Below, one piece after another: positions 9,881 to 20,399 of a stretch of DNA of 64,000 bases. This DNA comes from Carallia brachiata. Its lineage: Eukaryota; Streptophyta; Magnoliopsida; Malpighiales; Rhizophoraceae. The stretch is taken from positions 6,823,612 to 6,887,611 of the forward strand of contig JADCRB010000028.1 in the NCBI GenBank assembly GCA_021464245.1, given 5' to 3'. The notes under the pieces are model-generated. The model did no database searches. It had not been told where the DNA came from and was given only the letters and a program-made list of their open reading frames with translations. The first letter of the stretch is position 1. Each line of letters starts with the position of its first letter. A program made the position numbers and the translations under genes.

Positions 9881-10729
9881 TGTAAATGTGTTAAAAAAAA
9901 AAGTCAAAAGCGCGTTAGCCACAAACTGCACAGTTGATGACTTTAATTTTTCGCCTTTCACACAACGTTTTCACACGGAAAGGAAGACCTATAAATAGGC
10001 CATTGCCCTTAGTTCAACAGATCATTCAGCAAATCCATAAACAAAAAAATAGAGAGAACTTGAGAGAAAAAGAAAATTTTGAAAATCTCTTAAGAAAATT
10101 TCTCATTTTCTTACGTTTTTGTATTTTGCGATATACTCTCCTAATTTTTTTGAAGGAGATATCTCAGGCACAAGCCCCAAAAAATTTTTTATATCCATTT
10201 TTAAGTGTATTTTTGGTTTATACTTTTTGGTACCTCAGATCTAAATCCATGAAAGTATAAATCTAAAATATTAAACATCTGTTTGAGATTAAGTTTCTTA
10301 CAGCCCTTAGTAAAGTCAGTTCACCTGAGATAAAGTCTCTACGGCCCTCAGCGAAGCTAAATCAGTCCGAGTAGGATCAAACCCTAGCCCTCAGTGAACT
10401 CAAATCAATCCACCTAAGACCAAGCCCATACGGCCCTCACCAGAACCAGACCATTTCGAACGAGATCAAACTTCTACGGCCCTCTTCGAAGCTCCAGCAT
10501 CCCCTGAAATCAAGCCTCAGCCCTTAGTAGTATTTATTTCCTATAGTTCAAGAATACGCTGTGAAAATTCAAGCTCTCTCTCTTCATGGCCTTTGATAAC
10601 ATCACACAGCAGTATTAATCGGAGGATCTACCAGAGATCGAACTCACGTAAAGTTTAAATTTTTATTTGTAATTTGTATTTGTATTTTTGAGTCTAACTG
10701 TTGCAAGTTCAAAATTTACACCGCATACA
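9881..10729 (+). repeat. 3' LTR (849 bp)
   Basis: It begins TGTAAATG and ends CATACA. It carries CCTATAAATAGGCC near 9989 as a probable TATA box and matches the 5' LTR over nearly its whole length. The last 45 bp match the end of the LTR at 59500-59544 (TTTTTGAGTCTAA, then AAATTTAC), which fixes the true LTR boundary. Confidence 0.8.
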
Positions 10730-10734
10730 GATAT

Positions 10735-11828
10735 ATAGCATGAAAGTTTTTTTCACGATTCTTCATGATTTATTTTATTTTTTTTGGCTAATGTGGCAAG
10801 GAGATTTTGGTAATTTTGCTGGTTTTTTAAAATTAAATCTTAAGTGAACTTAATATTATCCTAAAATTTAAGAACATTTTGTAAAATTTCATAAAAAATT
10901 TTTGTGATATTTATTTTTATTCATTCATATATAATTGTATGTACCATTCTCAACCTCTTTAGGAATTAAAATTTTTGCTTTAAAATATTATTATTATTTT
11001 ATTTACTGATCATCAAGTATGATAGACCTAAATAAAATTGTGAATGATTTTTTTATTTTAGTGAGACTAAATAATCCTAAATGAGATATTTCTAATTAAT
11101 TAATTGTTTAACACTATTCTTAAGAAAAGAAGAAAAAATGAAGTTTGTAAATTTATGATCCTATGCGATTTAATCTGATCCTATTTATTCAAATCCAAAC
11201 TAAATTTTGTAATTAGTTAATATGTAAATTATTTTTTAAATAAATATCATTAGAGTATTAATAAGTTTTAAATACTCACTTAATTATTTTACATTATGAT
11301 AGATTTATTTTTTAAAAAATATTTAAAAATTATATTTTATATTCAAAATAAAATTTTCGAAATTTTTTTTATGGAAATTAATTTTTAACCAATTAACTCA
11401 TTTAAAAAACAAAAATACAGATAAAATTTTATTTCAGTTTGAGTTTTTAAAATAATCACACCGTATTAATAAACGTTGAGAATTTATTATTATTTAAATT
11501 AATAATTTAATATTATTTAAACTGGCTTCGGCTTAATTTATGACACAGTAATGCGGATAGTATTATTTTCAAAAAAAATTACGTTATAAAAAATGATGAT
11601 TTATATCACACTCGAACACTTATTTCTGTATTAAAATATTCGAGTGTTCCTTAACATGACTTTGAGGTAACTGAGCTGGTATGATAATAATAAAATTTTT
11701 TTATTTATTTATAAATTATATTCATTAAAATAATAAAAAAAATGAGCAATCGCTTCATTATTACATGAACATTTGTGCAATTCTCGAAACTCCACCTAAT
11801 TTTTGTAACTTTAATTTTATGTTTTCCT
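10735..11828. other. AT-rich gene-free DNA
   Basis: The sequence is about 75-80% A+T with no coding signal, no clear repeat family and no RNA gene visible. Short open frames are composition artefacts. Confidence 0.6.
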
Positions 11829-11838
11829 GTCTCGAGCC

Positions 11839-12599
11839 TAGTTATTAAACCCGGCCCGGCCCGGCCGGTCGGACCGGTAGCCCGGTGACCCGGGCACTGG
11901 GCCGGGCCGGGTTGCATGAACAGTACCCGGGTCAATTAAATAATAAAAAATTATTTTTTTTTTACTTTTTACTGTGCAAACAGTAAAAATAATATTTTTT
12001 TAATAATAAACAGTAAAAATGAACAGTATTCCGGGACAATTAAATAATAATTTTTTTTTTTTATTTACTGTATAAACAGTAAAAATAATATTTTTTAATA
12101 ATAAACAGTATTTGTACAGTAAAAATTATATATTTTTTTCACTTTTTATTACAGGAACAACAATATTTACATAATATTTACATACTAAAATTTATTATAT
12201 TTTTATCTTTTTACTGTGTGAACGATAAAAATAATATTTTCATAATACTAAACAATATTATATAGTATTTTCTTGTATAATTTAAGAATTTTTCACTTTT
12301 CACTATATATTTTTCTGTATATAATAATTTAACGTTGTTCATAACTTCATATATTAAGTAATATGTTACAATTTACATTGAAAAATAATTTTTTAAGAAT
12401 TTTTATCAAAATTTTAATAGATATAAATTACTTTTTAACTTGTAAAAATACCGTTATTGTATTAAATTGTACAAAAAATTTATATATATTATTTGATATA
12501 TTCTTTTTTTTTTAAATTAATGACCCACTGGTTAAACCAATGACCCATTGACCCAGTCGCCAGACCGGGTCAACATCCGGGCCGAGTTTAATAACTATG
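11839..12599. mobile_element. TIR element with CCGG-rich ends, copy 1 (761 bp)
   Basis: The left end TAGTTATTAAACCCGGCCCGG is mirrored by the right end, whose reverse complement reads ATAGTTATTAAACTCGGCCC. The flanks GTCTCGAGCC (11829-11838) and GTCTCGAGTCC (12600-12610) form a 10-bp target duplication with one indel. The interior is AT-rich with repeated ACAGTAAAAAT words. There is no transposase. The same architecture occurs at 44017-44698. Confidence 0.75.
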
Positions 12600-13366
12600 G
12601 TCTCGAGTCCTCTGCCCAGCCGCTCTCTCCCCCATCGTCGTCTCGTCGTCGGCATCACCATCATCAACTTCATAAATAATCATGGAATTCGATCATGATG
12701 TGATTCTCTTCTTCATGAAATAAATAAAGGCTGCCAACAACGTTGACTTACTGCGAAGAAGGTCGGTTAATTTTTTATTTGAGCGTTAATGTTTTGCGGT
12801 TCAATGAACGTTTCTTGTTCGATAAAATGCTCCACTCAAACTCTTCCGCCTTATTTTTTTCTTTTTTCTTTTTGCTTTATATTTATATTTTCAAAATTTC
12901 CTCTTTAATTATCTCCATTTTGGTTTTTAAAAATTCCTAAATTAACAGTTTCTTTAATTCCATTTGTGGTGGTCCAGCCTTCGCGCTTCCGCAACACAAC
13001 GCCATCGAAATTGTTTTAATTTAACGTTTTCTTTGTCCTTTTTGCTTTTTTTCTTTTGGGTATAATACGAACAGGTGCGAGTTTTCTGTCTGTGAATCAC
13101 GTTGAAACAATTGCTTTGCAAGGTTTCCAACAATGGGGTTCCTCTAAATGGAGGAAGCAAGATTAGGCTTTCTTGCTTGTGCCCTTCACCGGCATCCACA
13201 GTGGACTGGTGCGTTCCCTTTAACTGTATTTGATGGCTGTCAGTTTGCTTCATTTTTCTTTGTCTTCACTGCATCAGCCCATGTGTATGCCAATAATTCG
13301 GTTGATTGGTTGGTTGTGTCGATGCAAAACTAAAGGTTCGATCTTTCCCCATTGTTTTCTCCTCAT
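12600..13366 (+). other. Candidate leader or promoter region of the uL18-like gene
   Basis: This unique, moderately GC-rich sequence is interrupted at 13366 by the chromovirus and continues at 18447. A CT- and CATC-rich stretch (12605-12680) resembles a plant 5' untranslated exon, followed by GAAGAAGGTCGG near 12757 that could serve as a splice donor. No conserved protein is visible. The link to the gene at 19169 is inferred from position only. Confidence 0.3.
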
Positions 13367-13695
13367 CTGTTAGGACCTCAGTCCCGTCGAGATATTAGAA
13401 GAATGAAGAAAGAGAGAAGAGAGAGAAATTCGAGGAGAGGAAGAGAGAATAACGGAAAAGAGAGAGAAAATCAGAATTTCATTTCCAAATTGCCAAAACT
13501 ACCTCATATTCATCTGCCTCGCATATATAAACATGACCTCCAAAAGGAATACAATGCCAACTGTAACCTTCTAGAATATTAACAACATCTAATGACTCAC
13601 ACTACAAACTACTTTCATTTTTTTGGGCCAATTACTAAGACCGACTGGGCCTCCTATTCACTACAGGACTACTGACAAAGACTGGGCTCTTAACA
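13367..13695 (-). repeat. 3' LTR of the chromovirus
   Basis: A direct repeat of 18110-18446 with few differences. It contains a purine-rich GAGAGAGAAATTCGAGGAG stretch near 13412. On its internal side the element-strand sequence AAGGGGGAAAA (complement of 13698-13708) is a good polypurine tract. Confidence 0.9.
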
Positions 13696-13731
13696 ATTTT
13701 CCCCCTTAAGGCCTTAACAGAATCCTTGTCC

Positions 13732-14265
13732 TCAAGGATTAGCAAAATCAAAGTCTGGAAACTGCGAGGCAATAAAGGACAAGTCTTCCCAGGTTGCTTC
13801 TTCAGGAGAAAGGTTAGCCCATTGTACCAGAACTTGAGTAGTGGCCATATTCTTCTTCTTAATCATACGTCGGCCCACCACTGCAATAGGTTCAACCTTA
13901 ATTTGTCCATCATCAGGCACTAACGGCAGCTTCTGAGACACCGCCACCTGAAGATTGACCGACTTCTTGAGCAACGACACATGGAACACGGGATGGATAT
14001 TACTGCCCGGAGGAAGTTGCAACCAATAAGCCACCGTTCCCATTCTTTCAACCACCTGATATGGTCCATAAAATTTGGAGGAAAGCTTTAAATTAGCTCG
14101 AACCACTACAGAAGTTTGATGATACGGCTGCTGCTTGAGGAATACCCAGTCCCCAACTTCAAAGCTTCTCTCAGTGCGATGACGGTTGGCAAAATGCTTC
14201 ATCCGCTCTTGTGATTTCAGCAGCTGTTCCTTCAATAGTGTTGAAAGCACCTGTCTTTCCTTCAT
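13732..14265 (-). pseudogene. Integrase C-terminus and chromodomain
   Basis: This 177-codon open segment ends the polyprotein. Its first part has the integrase C-terminal motif FEVGDWVFLKQQPY followed by KFYGPYQVVERMG and the HPVFHVSLLKK block typical of plant Ty3/gypsy integrases. The last part has a chromodomain: VLVQWANLSPEEATWED is the conserved core with the Trp-Glu pair. Chromodomains of this group direct integration to particular chromatin. It is intact locally but separated from the catalytic core by a disrupted stretch at 14266-14415. Confidence 0.9.
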
Positions 14266-14415
14266 GACTTCTGCCTATTAAGCTATAGGCGTTGAATTAA
14301 CTGGCAAGGAAAATAGTTGTGGAGGTGGGGTGCCATACAGAGCCTGGTAAGGAGTCATGTTCAAGCCAACTATAGGCGTTGAATTAACTGGCAAGGAAAA
14401 TAGCCTGGTAAGGAG
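14266..14415 (-). repeat. Local duplication disrupting the integrase gene
   Basis: The words CTATAGGCGTTGAATTAACT and GCAAGGAAAATAG occur at about 14282-14314 and again at 14370-14403, and CCTGGTAAGGAGTCATGTTC occurs at about 14344 and 14404. This interleaved direct duplication of about 60-90 bp adds stops and breaks the integrase reading frame. Confidence 0.75.
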
Positions 14416-15065
14416 TCATGTTCGCTCGGTTTGCCCATCCGTTTGCGGATGGTAAGCGGAGCTGAGTTGCAGTGCAATACCTTCCAATTTCATGAGCTCT
14501 TGCCAGAAATAGCTTGTAAATATTTTATCGCGATCGAACACAATTGATTGTGGCATGTCGTGTAACTTGAAGATGTGCTCAAAATATACTCGAGCTATCA
14601 TTGGAGCAGTAAAAGGATGAGTTAATCCAATAAAGTGAGCTGATTTGGAGAATCGATCAACCACTACCCAAATCACAGACTTGCCTTCCGATTCTGGCAA
14701 CCCCTCTATCAAGTCCATGGCAATATGCCTCCAAGCTTGTTTAGGAACAGGAAGCGGCTGCAAAAGCCTCGGATATGGCAGGTACCCCTGCTTCCCACAT
14801 AGATTTTGCCATTCTTACGCAACAGCCCTTGACTATACTGATATTTGGAAGCAGCGTTACTTTTACCAATGGCCGTTTGAATCAAGTCAGGCACTTGTTC
14901 GTCCCCATCATAACTAAGCTCTACCTCTTCCATCCAAAGAGGAACTGCTACCGAAATTGCATTACATGTCCCTTCAAATTGACGAGATAAAGTGTCGGCT
15001 GCTCTATTCTCACTTCCCTTCCGATATTGAATAATATAGTCGAGACCAAGTAGCTTAGTAATTCC
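14416..15065 (-). pseudogene. Integrase zinc-binding region and catalytic core (disrupted)
   Basis: The segment 14416-14763 encodes the integrase core: MDLIEGLPESEGK with the first Asp, IVFDRDKIFTSYFW with the second Asp, and SSAYHPQTDGQTER, where the conserved catalytic Glu follows the HPQTDGQTE motif. The upstream part, 14764-15065, encodes the RNase H tail and the zinc-binding region but shifts frame near 14770. The D,D(35)E enzyme inserts retroelement cDNA; this copy is not functional. Confidence 0.88.
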
Positions 15066-16070
15066 TCATTGCGGAACCAATGTACGCAACCGATGCTGCA
15101 GTAGGTGTTTTAAGCTCTTATGGTCTGTCCGTATGATGAACCGCCTTCCTTCCAAATAATGGTGCCATTTCGAGGCTGCCATAATCACCGCAAGAAATTC
15201 CTTTTCATAAATTGATAACCCTCGGTTTCTGGCCCCAAAAGACTTACTCAGATACACCACTGGATGGCCTTCTTGAACCAACACAGCTCCCATACCACTC
15301 TCACAAGCATCCGTCTCAATGATAAACTCCTTCTCAAAATTAGGCAACGCCAACACAGGCCCTTCACACATCACTTTTTGAAGTTCTTCAAAAGCCATCT
15401 GAGCCTTATTGTTCCAAAGGAATCCATCCTTCTTTAAAAGCTCTGTAAGAGGCCTACTTATCATTCCATAATTTTGGTTAAATTTTCGGTAATAACTGGT
15501 CAGCCCAAGGAATCCCCTCAAGCTTTTAACAGTTGAAGGAATAGGCCAAGCTTTCATGGCTTCAACTTTCGAGGGATCGGTAGCTACCCCAGCCTCTGAA
15601 ATCACGTGACCGAGATATTCTATTTGCTTTTGACCAAAGTCACATTTGGACTCCTTAGTAAACAACTGATTCTGCCTCAAGAGAAGTAACACCTCTCTCA
15701 AGTGTTGATCGTGTTCCTGCAAGCTTCTACTGTACACAAGAATATCATCGAAAAAAACCAAAACAAACTTGCGTAGGAAGGGAGCAAAGATGGCATTCAT
15801 TAGAGATTGAAAGATAGCAGGGGCATTGGTAAGACCGAACGACATTACCTTAAACTCATAATTCCCTTGATGTGATATGAATGTTGTCTTAGCGATATCT
15901 TCCTCGTGGACTCGAATCTGATGGTAACCTGCCCGTAGGTCCAACTTCGAAAAATAATTAGCACCAAACAGTTCATCGAGTAGGTCATCAATGATCAGTA
16001 TGGGATATTTGTCTTTCACCATAATTTCATTGAGGTGTCGATAATCGACACAGAACTGCTAGGAGCCATC
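15066..16070 (-). pseudogene. Reverse transcriptase and RNase H
   Basis: A long open segment carries RT motifs in order: FSKLDLRAGYHQIRV, MSFGLTNAPAIFQSLMN, the catalytic FFDDILVYS (YxDD-type with Phe-Phe), YLGHVIS and LRGFLGLTSYYRKF. RNase H follows with ETDACESGMGAVL (catalytic Asp) and RTDHKSLKHL. The frame enters at FCVDYRHLN but a TAG just upstream (about 16061-16063) replaces a codon of the conserved block, and the frame ends at 15066 before the integrase. The order and motifs make the identification secure. Confidence 0.93.
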
Positions 16071-16442
16071 CTTTTTCCGTACTAAGAGAACTGGTGAGGC
16101 AAACGGGCTGTTACTATTCTTGATCAATCCTCCATCCAACATTCTTTGAATTTGCTTTTCAATTTCAGTCTTAAGGTAGTGGGGGTACCTACAAGGTCAA
16201 ACATTCATCGGAGCTGCTCCTGCAATCAAAGGAATCCGGTGATCATGTTCACGGCGTGGGGGAAGAGACGTTGGCTCCTAAAAAACATCTTTGAATTCTG
16301 CCAGCACCGTCTTCAATTCTTTTGGACATTGGTCAATTGTTGGGGTACCCACTAAGATTAAGAAGTGGGCCTGCAGACTTGGCCCACCCTTTTTAATCAA
16401 GTGTTGCACCTTCTTTTCTGTTACCACTGTGGGTCTTGACTC

Positions 16443-17477
16443 CTAGGCCTGCCCAACTAACCGAACCCTTTTTCCATCCTTCCGAAAAGATATGGCCATG
16501 TGATTGAGATCCAGTTCTAGTGGGCTATAGGCCCACATCCAATCCACCCCAAGAATCATGTCACAAGCCACTAATGGTAACAATCGAATGTCCATAACAA
16601 ACCCATGGCCCTGCATCTTCCCAGCAAACTCAGTACACCGCTGCTTACAACACATCCGCTTGCCATTCGCCACTGTCACATCCATCGGGGGGCCTTCTAT
16701 GATCTCATATTCCAAATCCAAGGCCTTGCATGAGTCCAGGAAGCTGTGGGTGCTCCCTGTGTCAATCAAAATCACTAACAGCTTCCGACCTACGTAACCC
16801 ACTAACTTGAGAGTGCCATTGCCGGAGTTCCCTGTGATTGCATTCATGGAAATTTCCTCGGCTGAGTCCGGCCCTCTTTTCGGCAGAGTAACTGGTATGA
16901 TTGAAGGGTCATCATCATCGTCCTCCTCTTGGCCTTCAATTAAATGAACTTGTCTCTTGGTACACTGATGGCCATAAGAATACTGTTCCCCACATTTGAA
17001 GCAATTACCCAAACGACGAGCCTCTTCCCACGTCTTCTTGTCAGGCTTTTCTGCGGCCGTTTTGTGAACCACCGTATTTGCTTTTCCTGTGCTTAAATTA
17101 GTTCCACCCGTATGGTGTGAGACCTTGACAACTTTGAGTTTCCTGGCTGCTGCCTCCACGGCAACCTCTTGGAGCGAGGCCACTTCGAATACTTCTTCTA
17201 GCGACTTGGGTTTCACAATTTTGATAATGGGCCTAATTTCGTCGCTTAACCCACTTAGGAAGGTCAAAACAAAGTATGAATCCTCCATGTATGGATTGTC
17301 GGCTAGAATCAAGGATCGTAATTCCTCAAACTGCTCCTGGTATTCCCAGACTGTCCTGGTCTGCTTAAGTTTCTTAATCTCCTCCGCGGAGTCCGGCATG
17401 GATGGGTCCCCAAACCGCTTGCATAAGTTGTCCTGAAATTGCTTCCAATAGGTGTTTGGTTTTGCAGTGACCCACCC
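16443..17477 (-). pseudogene. Gag C-terminus, zinc knuckle and aspartic protease
   Basis: The N-terminal third is the Gag capsid tail (WEYQEQFEELRSL, then LSGLSDEIRP). A zinc knuckle NCFKCGEQYSYGHQC has Cys-x2-Cys-x7-His-x-Cys spacing, the variant I associate with plant chromoviruses rather than the classic CCHC. An acidic linker precedes the retropepsin, with catalytic LIDTGSTHSFL and the downstream DMILGVDWM motif. The frame stops with TAG at 16443. Between 16071 and 16442 the pol spacer is broken by several stops. Confidence 0.9.
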
Positions 17478-18044
17478 CTAGAACCATATATCAGCTTTGC
17501 CGTCGATGTACATCGACACCGTCTCCAGCCTAGAAGAATCCTCGATTCCATACATACGAAAAAATCTCTCACACTTCCGCAGCCAACCCCTGGGATCGTC
17601 GCCGTCAAACTTGGGCAGTTTAATCTTAGGTGGTTTGGGGACCATAGCTGTGGATCGTTGAGAAGATTGAGACCGCTTGAGACTGCTGTCATTGGGTTCA
17701 AGGGATTGAGCGCGAGGTGTGGGTAGTATGCCTCGGGCAGAAGCCATGAACGGTGTCTCGGTGATAGCTCCTTTCTCCTTCACCAACACATTCTTGGAAC
17801 TAGGACCACGAATCAGTTCCATCATCTTGGAAAATTGTGCTTGAGAATCTGCCCTCCAACTCTCTTGTAGTGCGCGTAGGGAGGCCTGATTTTCAGCTTG
17901 GAAATCATCCATTCGGGCTGTTAAGGATTCCAAGGATTGCAACTTCTCCATCACCGTGTGCAGCATATGCTCCTGATGCTGTAGCTGAAGATCCTGTTTC
18001 TTCACTTGCTCATTGAGAGTCTTAAGACGTGTGTTTTCTGCCAT
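17478..18044 (-). pseudogene. Gag N-terminal part, ended by a premature stop
   Basis: It starts at an ATG 65 bp inside the element. The first about 110 residues are a predicted coiled coil (LQLQHQEHMLHTVMEKLQ), followed by a linker and the start of the capsid (LPKFDGDDPRGWLRKCERFF). A TAG at 17478-17480 directly after KADIWF stops the frame, although the same frame continues as GWVTAKPN-type Gag sequence, so this is a nonsense mutation in a formerly single gag-pol frame. Confidence 0.9.
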
Positions 18045-18091
18045 AGTTGTGCTGTTCCCCTTCGCCAGAGTGCAGAAACGGAGACCACCTG

Positions 18092-18109
18092 GTTGGTGCT
18101 TTGATACCC
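18092..18109 (-). other. Primer-binding site (tRNA-iMet-like)
   Basis: Directly inside the 5' LTR, the element strand reads GGGTATCAAAGCACC, close to the TGGTATCAGAGC complement of plant initiator methionine tRNA used by many Ty3/gypsy and copia elements. Two mismatches suggest decay. Confidence 0.7.
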
Positions 18110-18446
18110 TGTTAAGACCTTAGTCCCGTCGAGATATTAAAAGAATGAAGAAAGAGAGAAGAGAGAAGAGAGAGAGAAATTCGAGGAGAGGAACAGAGAA
18201 TAACAGAAAAGAGAGAGAAAATCAGAATTTCATTTCCAAATTGCCAAAACTACCTCATATTCTTCTGCCTCGCATACATAAACATGACCTCCAAAAGAAA
18301 TCCAATGCCAGCTGTAACCTTCTAGAATATTAACAACGTCTATAGACTCACACTACAAACTACTTTTATTTTTTTGGGCCAATTACTAAGACCGACTGGG
18401 CCTCCTATTCACTACAGGACTACCGACAAAGACTGGACTCCTAACA
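18110..18446 (-). repeat. 5' LTR of the chromovirus
   Basis: It pairs with 13367-13695; differences are a small insertion in the GAGAGAAG tract and scattered substitutions. It begins (plus strand) TGTTAAGACC and ends CCTAACA. Confidence 0.9.
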
Positions 18447-19168
18447 ATCACGGAATGCATGCATGTTCTGTAATCTGAACAAGCGACGTTGTATTGTCAA
18501 TCAGTTGGGATTGATTTGGGGTGTTGGCAGGCTTGGGGCTATTTTCCCGATTCAGTGATCCATTTCGAGTTTGATTTCTACTTTGAAGACCTTTGATTAA
18601 TATTCCTTGAATTTTGTCTTTGAATTAGTGGGTGAAGGAACCAAAGAGTGAGCTTGCCCCCAAGAAGAAAATTGTTTTTGGGGCTGCTTCTACTTGTTAG
18701 CTTGCCGTGCCTTAATATTTAAAAGTAATAGCAGAGGCATAATATGAATAATCTCTCCATGCATTGATTTTAGCCGATGAGTTTGGTGGAAAGGATGTGT
18801 GTTCTAAGCAGGTTTATGCTGTGAAAGACATTTTGATGTTAGGTTTATCTAGGTTAGGGTTGTGAATTATTCTGCCTCTTCCACTTTTTCTTTGTTTGTG
18901 TGGGGACGATCAGCATTCAGCATGTTTGGTTCTTTTCATAGCTTTTCGGAGATAATTGCACAGCTTTCGATTTTCTACCTTGCTTGAAATAGACCGACTG
19001 TTATTCTTTTCTGCGTTGAAAATTTTGCAAATCTGCCATAACAACTCTTGAAAAGGCCAATTTCGATGGCTCCAATAGGAAGAGATAGGCCTTACACTTA
19101 CAAGAAGGAAAAACAGTCTGAAGAACCCCAAAAAACACACATCATTTAAACAAAGGACAATTGCGTAT
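18447..19168 (+). other. Upstream region of the uL18-like gene
   Basis: This is the continuation of host DNA after the chromovirus. A TTTGAATTAG/TGGGTG junction near 18620-18632 is a plausible splice acceptor for a 5' untranslated exon. AG- and T-rich stretches precede the ATG at 19169. No protein-coding exon is recognised. A TATA box cannot be assigned with confidence because the retroelement lies between possible leader parts. Confidence 0.35.
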
Positions 19169-19480
19169 ATGGAGCCATTTACACTTGATGTTTTCATCTC
19201 GAAGCGCTTTGTTTCAGCATCCCTCACCCATAGAGTAACAAGTAAACAGGTTGCAGTTGCCGGTACTAACTCTAAAGACATAAAAGCTGTATTGAAATCC
19301 CGATCGGACATACCTGCTTGTTTGGCCATTGGCCGCATATTATCTGAGAGGGCAAGAGAAGCTGATATCTACACCGCTTCGCATACCCCAAGGGAGAGGG
19401 ACAAGTTTGAAGGGAAGATTAGAGCTGTAGTCCAGTCACTCATTGATAATGGGATTGATATTAAAGTTTATCTTGACTAA
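19169..19480 (+). CDS. Ribosomal L18p/L5e (uL18) family protein
   Basis: One uninterrupted 103-codon exon reads MEPFTLDVFISKRFVSASL at the start and ends DNGIDIKVYLD. The pattern of an early VSASLTHR strand, an AVAGTNSKDIKAVL segment, ACLAIGRILSERAREADI and RDKFEGKIRAVVQSLIDNGI matches the uL18 fold, in which the C-terminal part binds 5S rRNA in bacterial-type ribosomes. Small plant proteins of this family are usually about 100-115 residues, so this looks full length and may be organellar, but no clear targeting peptide is visible. The gene is intact although a chromovirus lies 0.7 kb upstream, and its expression could be affected. Identification from family memory; an exact orthologue cannot be checked here. 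Confidence 0.8.
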   Translation: MEPFTLDVFISKRFVSASLTHRVTSKQVAVAGTNSKDIKAVLKSRSDIPACLAIGRILSERAREADIYTASHTPRERDKFEGKIRAVVQSLIDNGIDIKVYLD

Positions 19481-20399
19481 ATTAAGTTTCCTCTATACTT
19501 GAAGTTAGCATTGGGGTGACCAGGAATGGTGTTTGTAACTTTTATTTTCTAATATTAAGGCATGGCTGCTATAGTTTTGGGAACATAATATTTCAAGTGC
19601 AGTACCTTTTCTCTTTTGGATTTAAGACACATAAAAGTTCCCTGTTTTATGGACTTTCTAATTTCAAATTCATCAACCATATATTCTTAGTCCGAAGATA
19701 AATGGAAAAAAAAAAAAAGTGAAGTCCAGCATATTTGAAGGAAAATAACCTCTCTGTCCATCTCCACGCCATGAACTTTGAAGAGAATTTTCATATTGAG
19801 CATCGACACAAAATTGCCTCTGCCACGGTGGGGAAATTGAATTTATTTATCAAACAAAAGACCTGTAAGGCGGTAAACAAACAAGTTCTAGGTGATGCAG
19901 TTAGGCAGTCTGAAATCAATGTCATCTTCTCCCATTTGCTTCAATTGCTGATATTTTACTCTGTCACTACACGCCACAGTTTCATTGTTTTTTGATTGTT
20001 TAAATTTTCAATTCTAATCTCAAGCAGCAATCAATATTTATGTAAGTTAAACCAGTGGATTGTGTCATGACTACTCTGATTCTGCAGTTGATCAAGACTC
20101 CATTTTTTTTTTTTTCAAGTCTCGTTACGAAGATATAGAAAATATCTATAAATTAATTATAAAGATGAATTTAATTTTTAATAAATCATTTAAAATTTAT
20201 TTTTTAAAATTAAATTTTAAACATACGTAGTATTATCTTAAATATATTTAGTATTATTTTAAATCTTATTTAAAAAAAATTTTTTACTGAAAGAAAATTT
20301 TTTATTACCTATAATTATAACTATTTTATATGTTGTTCTACTTATTAACTTTTTTTTTCCCCTCCTTTTCAGGAATTCAAGTTTCCTCTAACAAAGTGT
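19481..20399. other. 3' region of the uL18-like gene and gene-free DNA
   Basis: The first part probably includes the 3' untranslated region, though no unambiguous polyadenylation signal stands out. An 86-codon frame at 19735-19995 resembles nothing known. From 20090 the sequence becomes very AT-rich and holds no visible gene. Confidence 0.5.

Larger units (their letters stand above)
7756..10729 (+). mobile_element. Non-autonomous LTR element (about 3 kb)
   Basis: Two direct repeats, 7756 to about 8502 and 9881-10729, have the same sequence order and bound about 1.4 kb of internal DNA. The element starts TGTAAACGTG and ends GCATACA, with GATAC before (7751-7755) and GATAT after (10730-10734), a 5-bp target duplication with one mismatch. 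A purine tract GAAGTGGGGG lies just before the 3' LTR. The upstream LTR lacks its last 45 or so bases and any primer-binding site, so the 5' boundary was rearranged. There is no gag or pol. Its LTRs are related to the LTR at 58759-59544. Confidence 0.85.
13367..18446 (-). mobile_element. Degenerate Ty3/gypsy chromovirus (5.08 kb)
   Basis: It is bounded by LTRs of 329 bp (13367-13695) and 337 bp (18110-18446), both starting TGTTA(A/G)GACC and ending TAACA. On the minus strand the order is gag, zinc knuckle, protease, reverse transcriptase, RNase H, integrase and chromodomain, diagnostic of a chromovirus. Small size, short LTRs and a tRNA-iMet-like primer site fit the Reina-type branch (inference). 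Stops and frameshifts in gag, upstream of RT and in the integrase show it is dead. The LTRs remain very similar, so insertion is fairly recent. A clean 5-bp target duplication is not visible. Confidence 0.93.

Noticed and set aside
13148..13333. 61-codon frame upstream of the chromovirus
   Set aside because: No domain; more likely part of a leader or intron of the neighbouring gene.
19735..19995. 86-codon frame downstream of the uL18-like gene
   Set aside because: No similarity to known proteins and AT-rich; probably intergenic.
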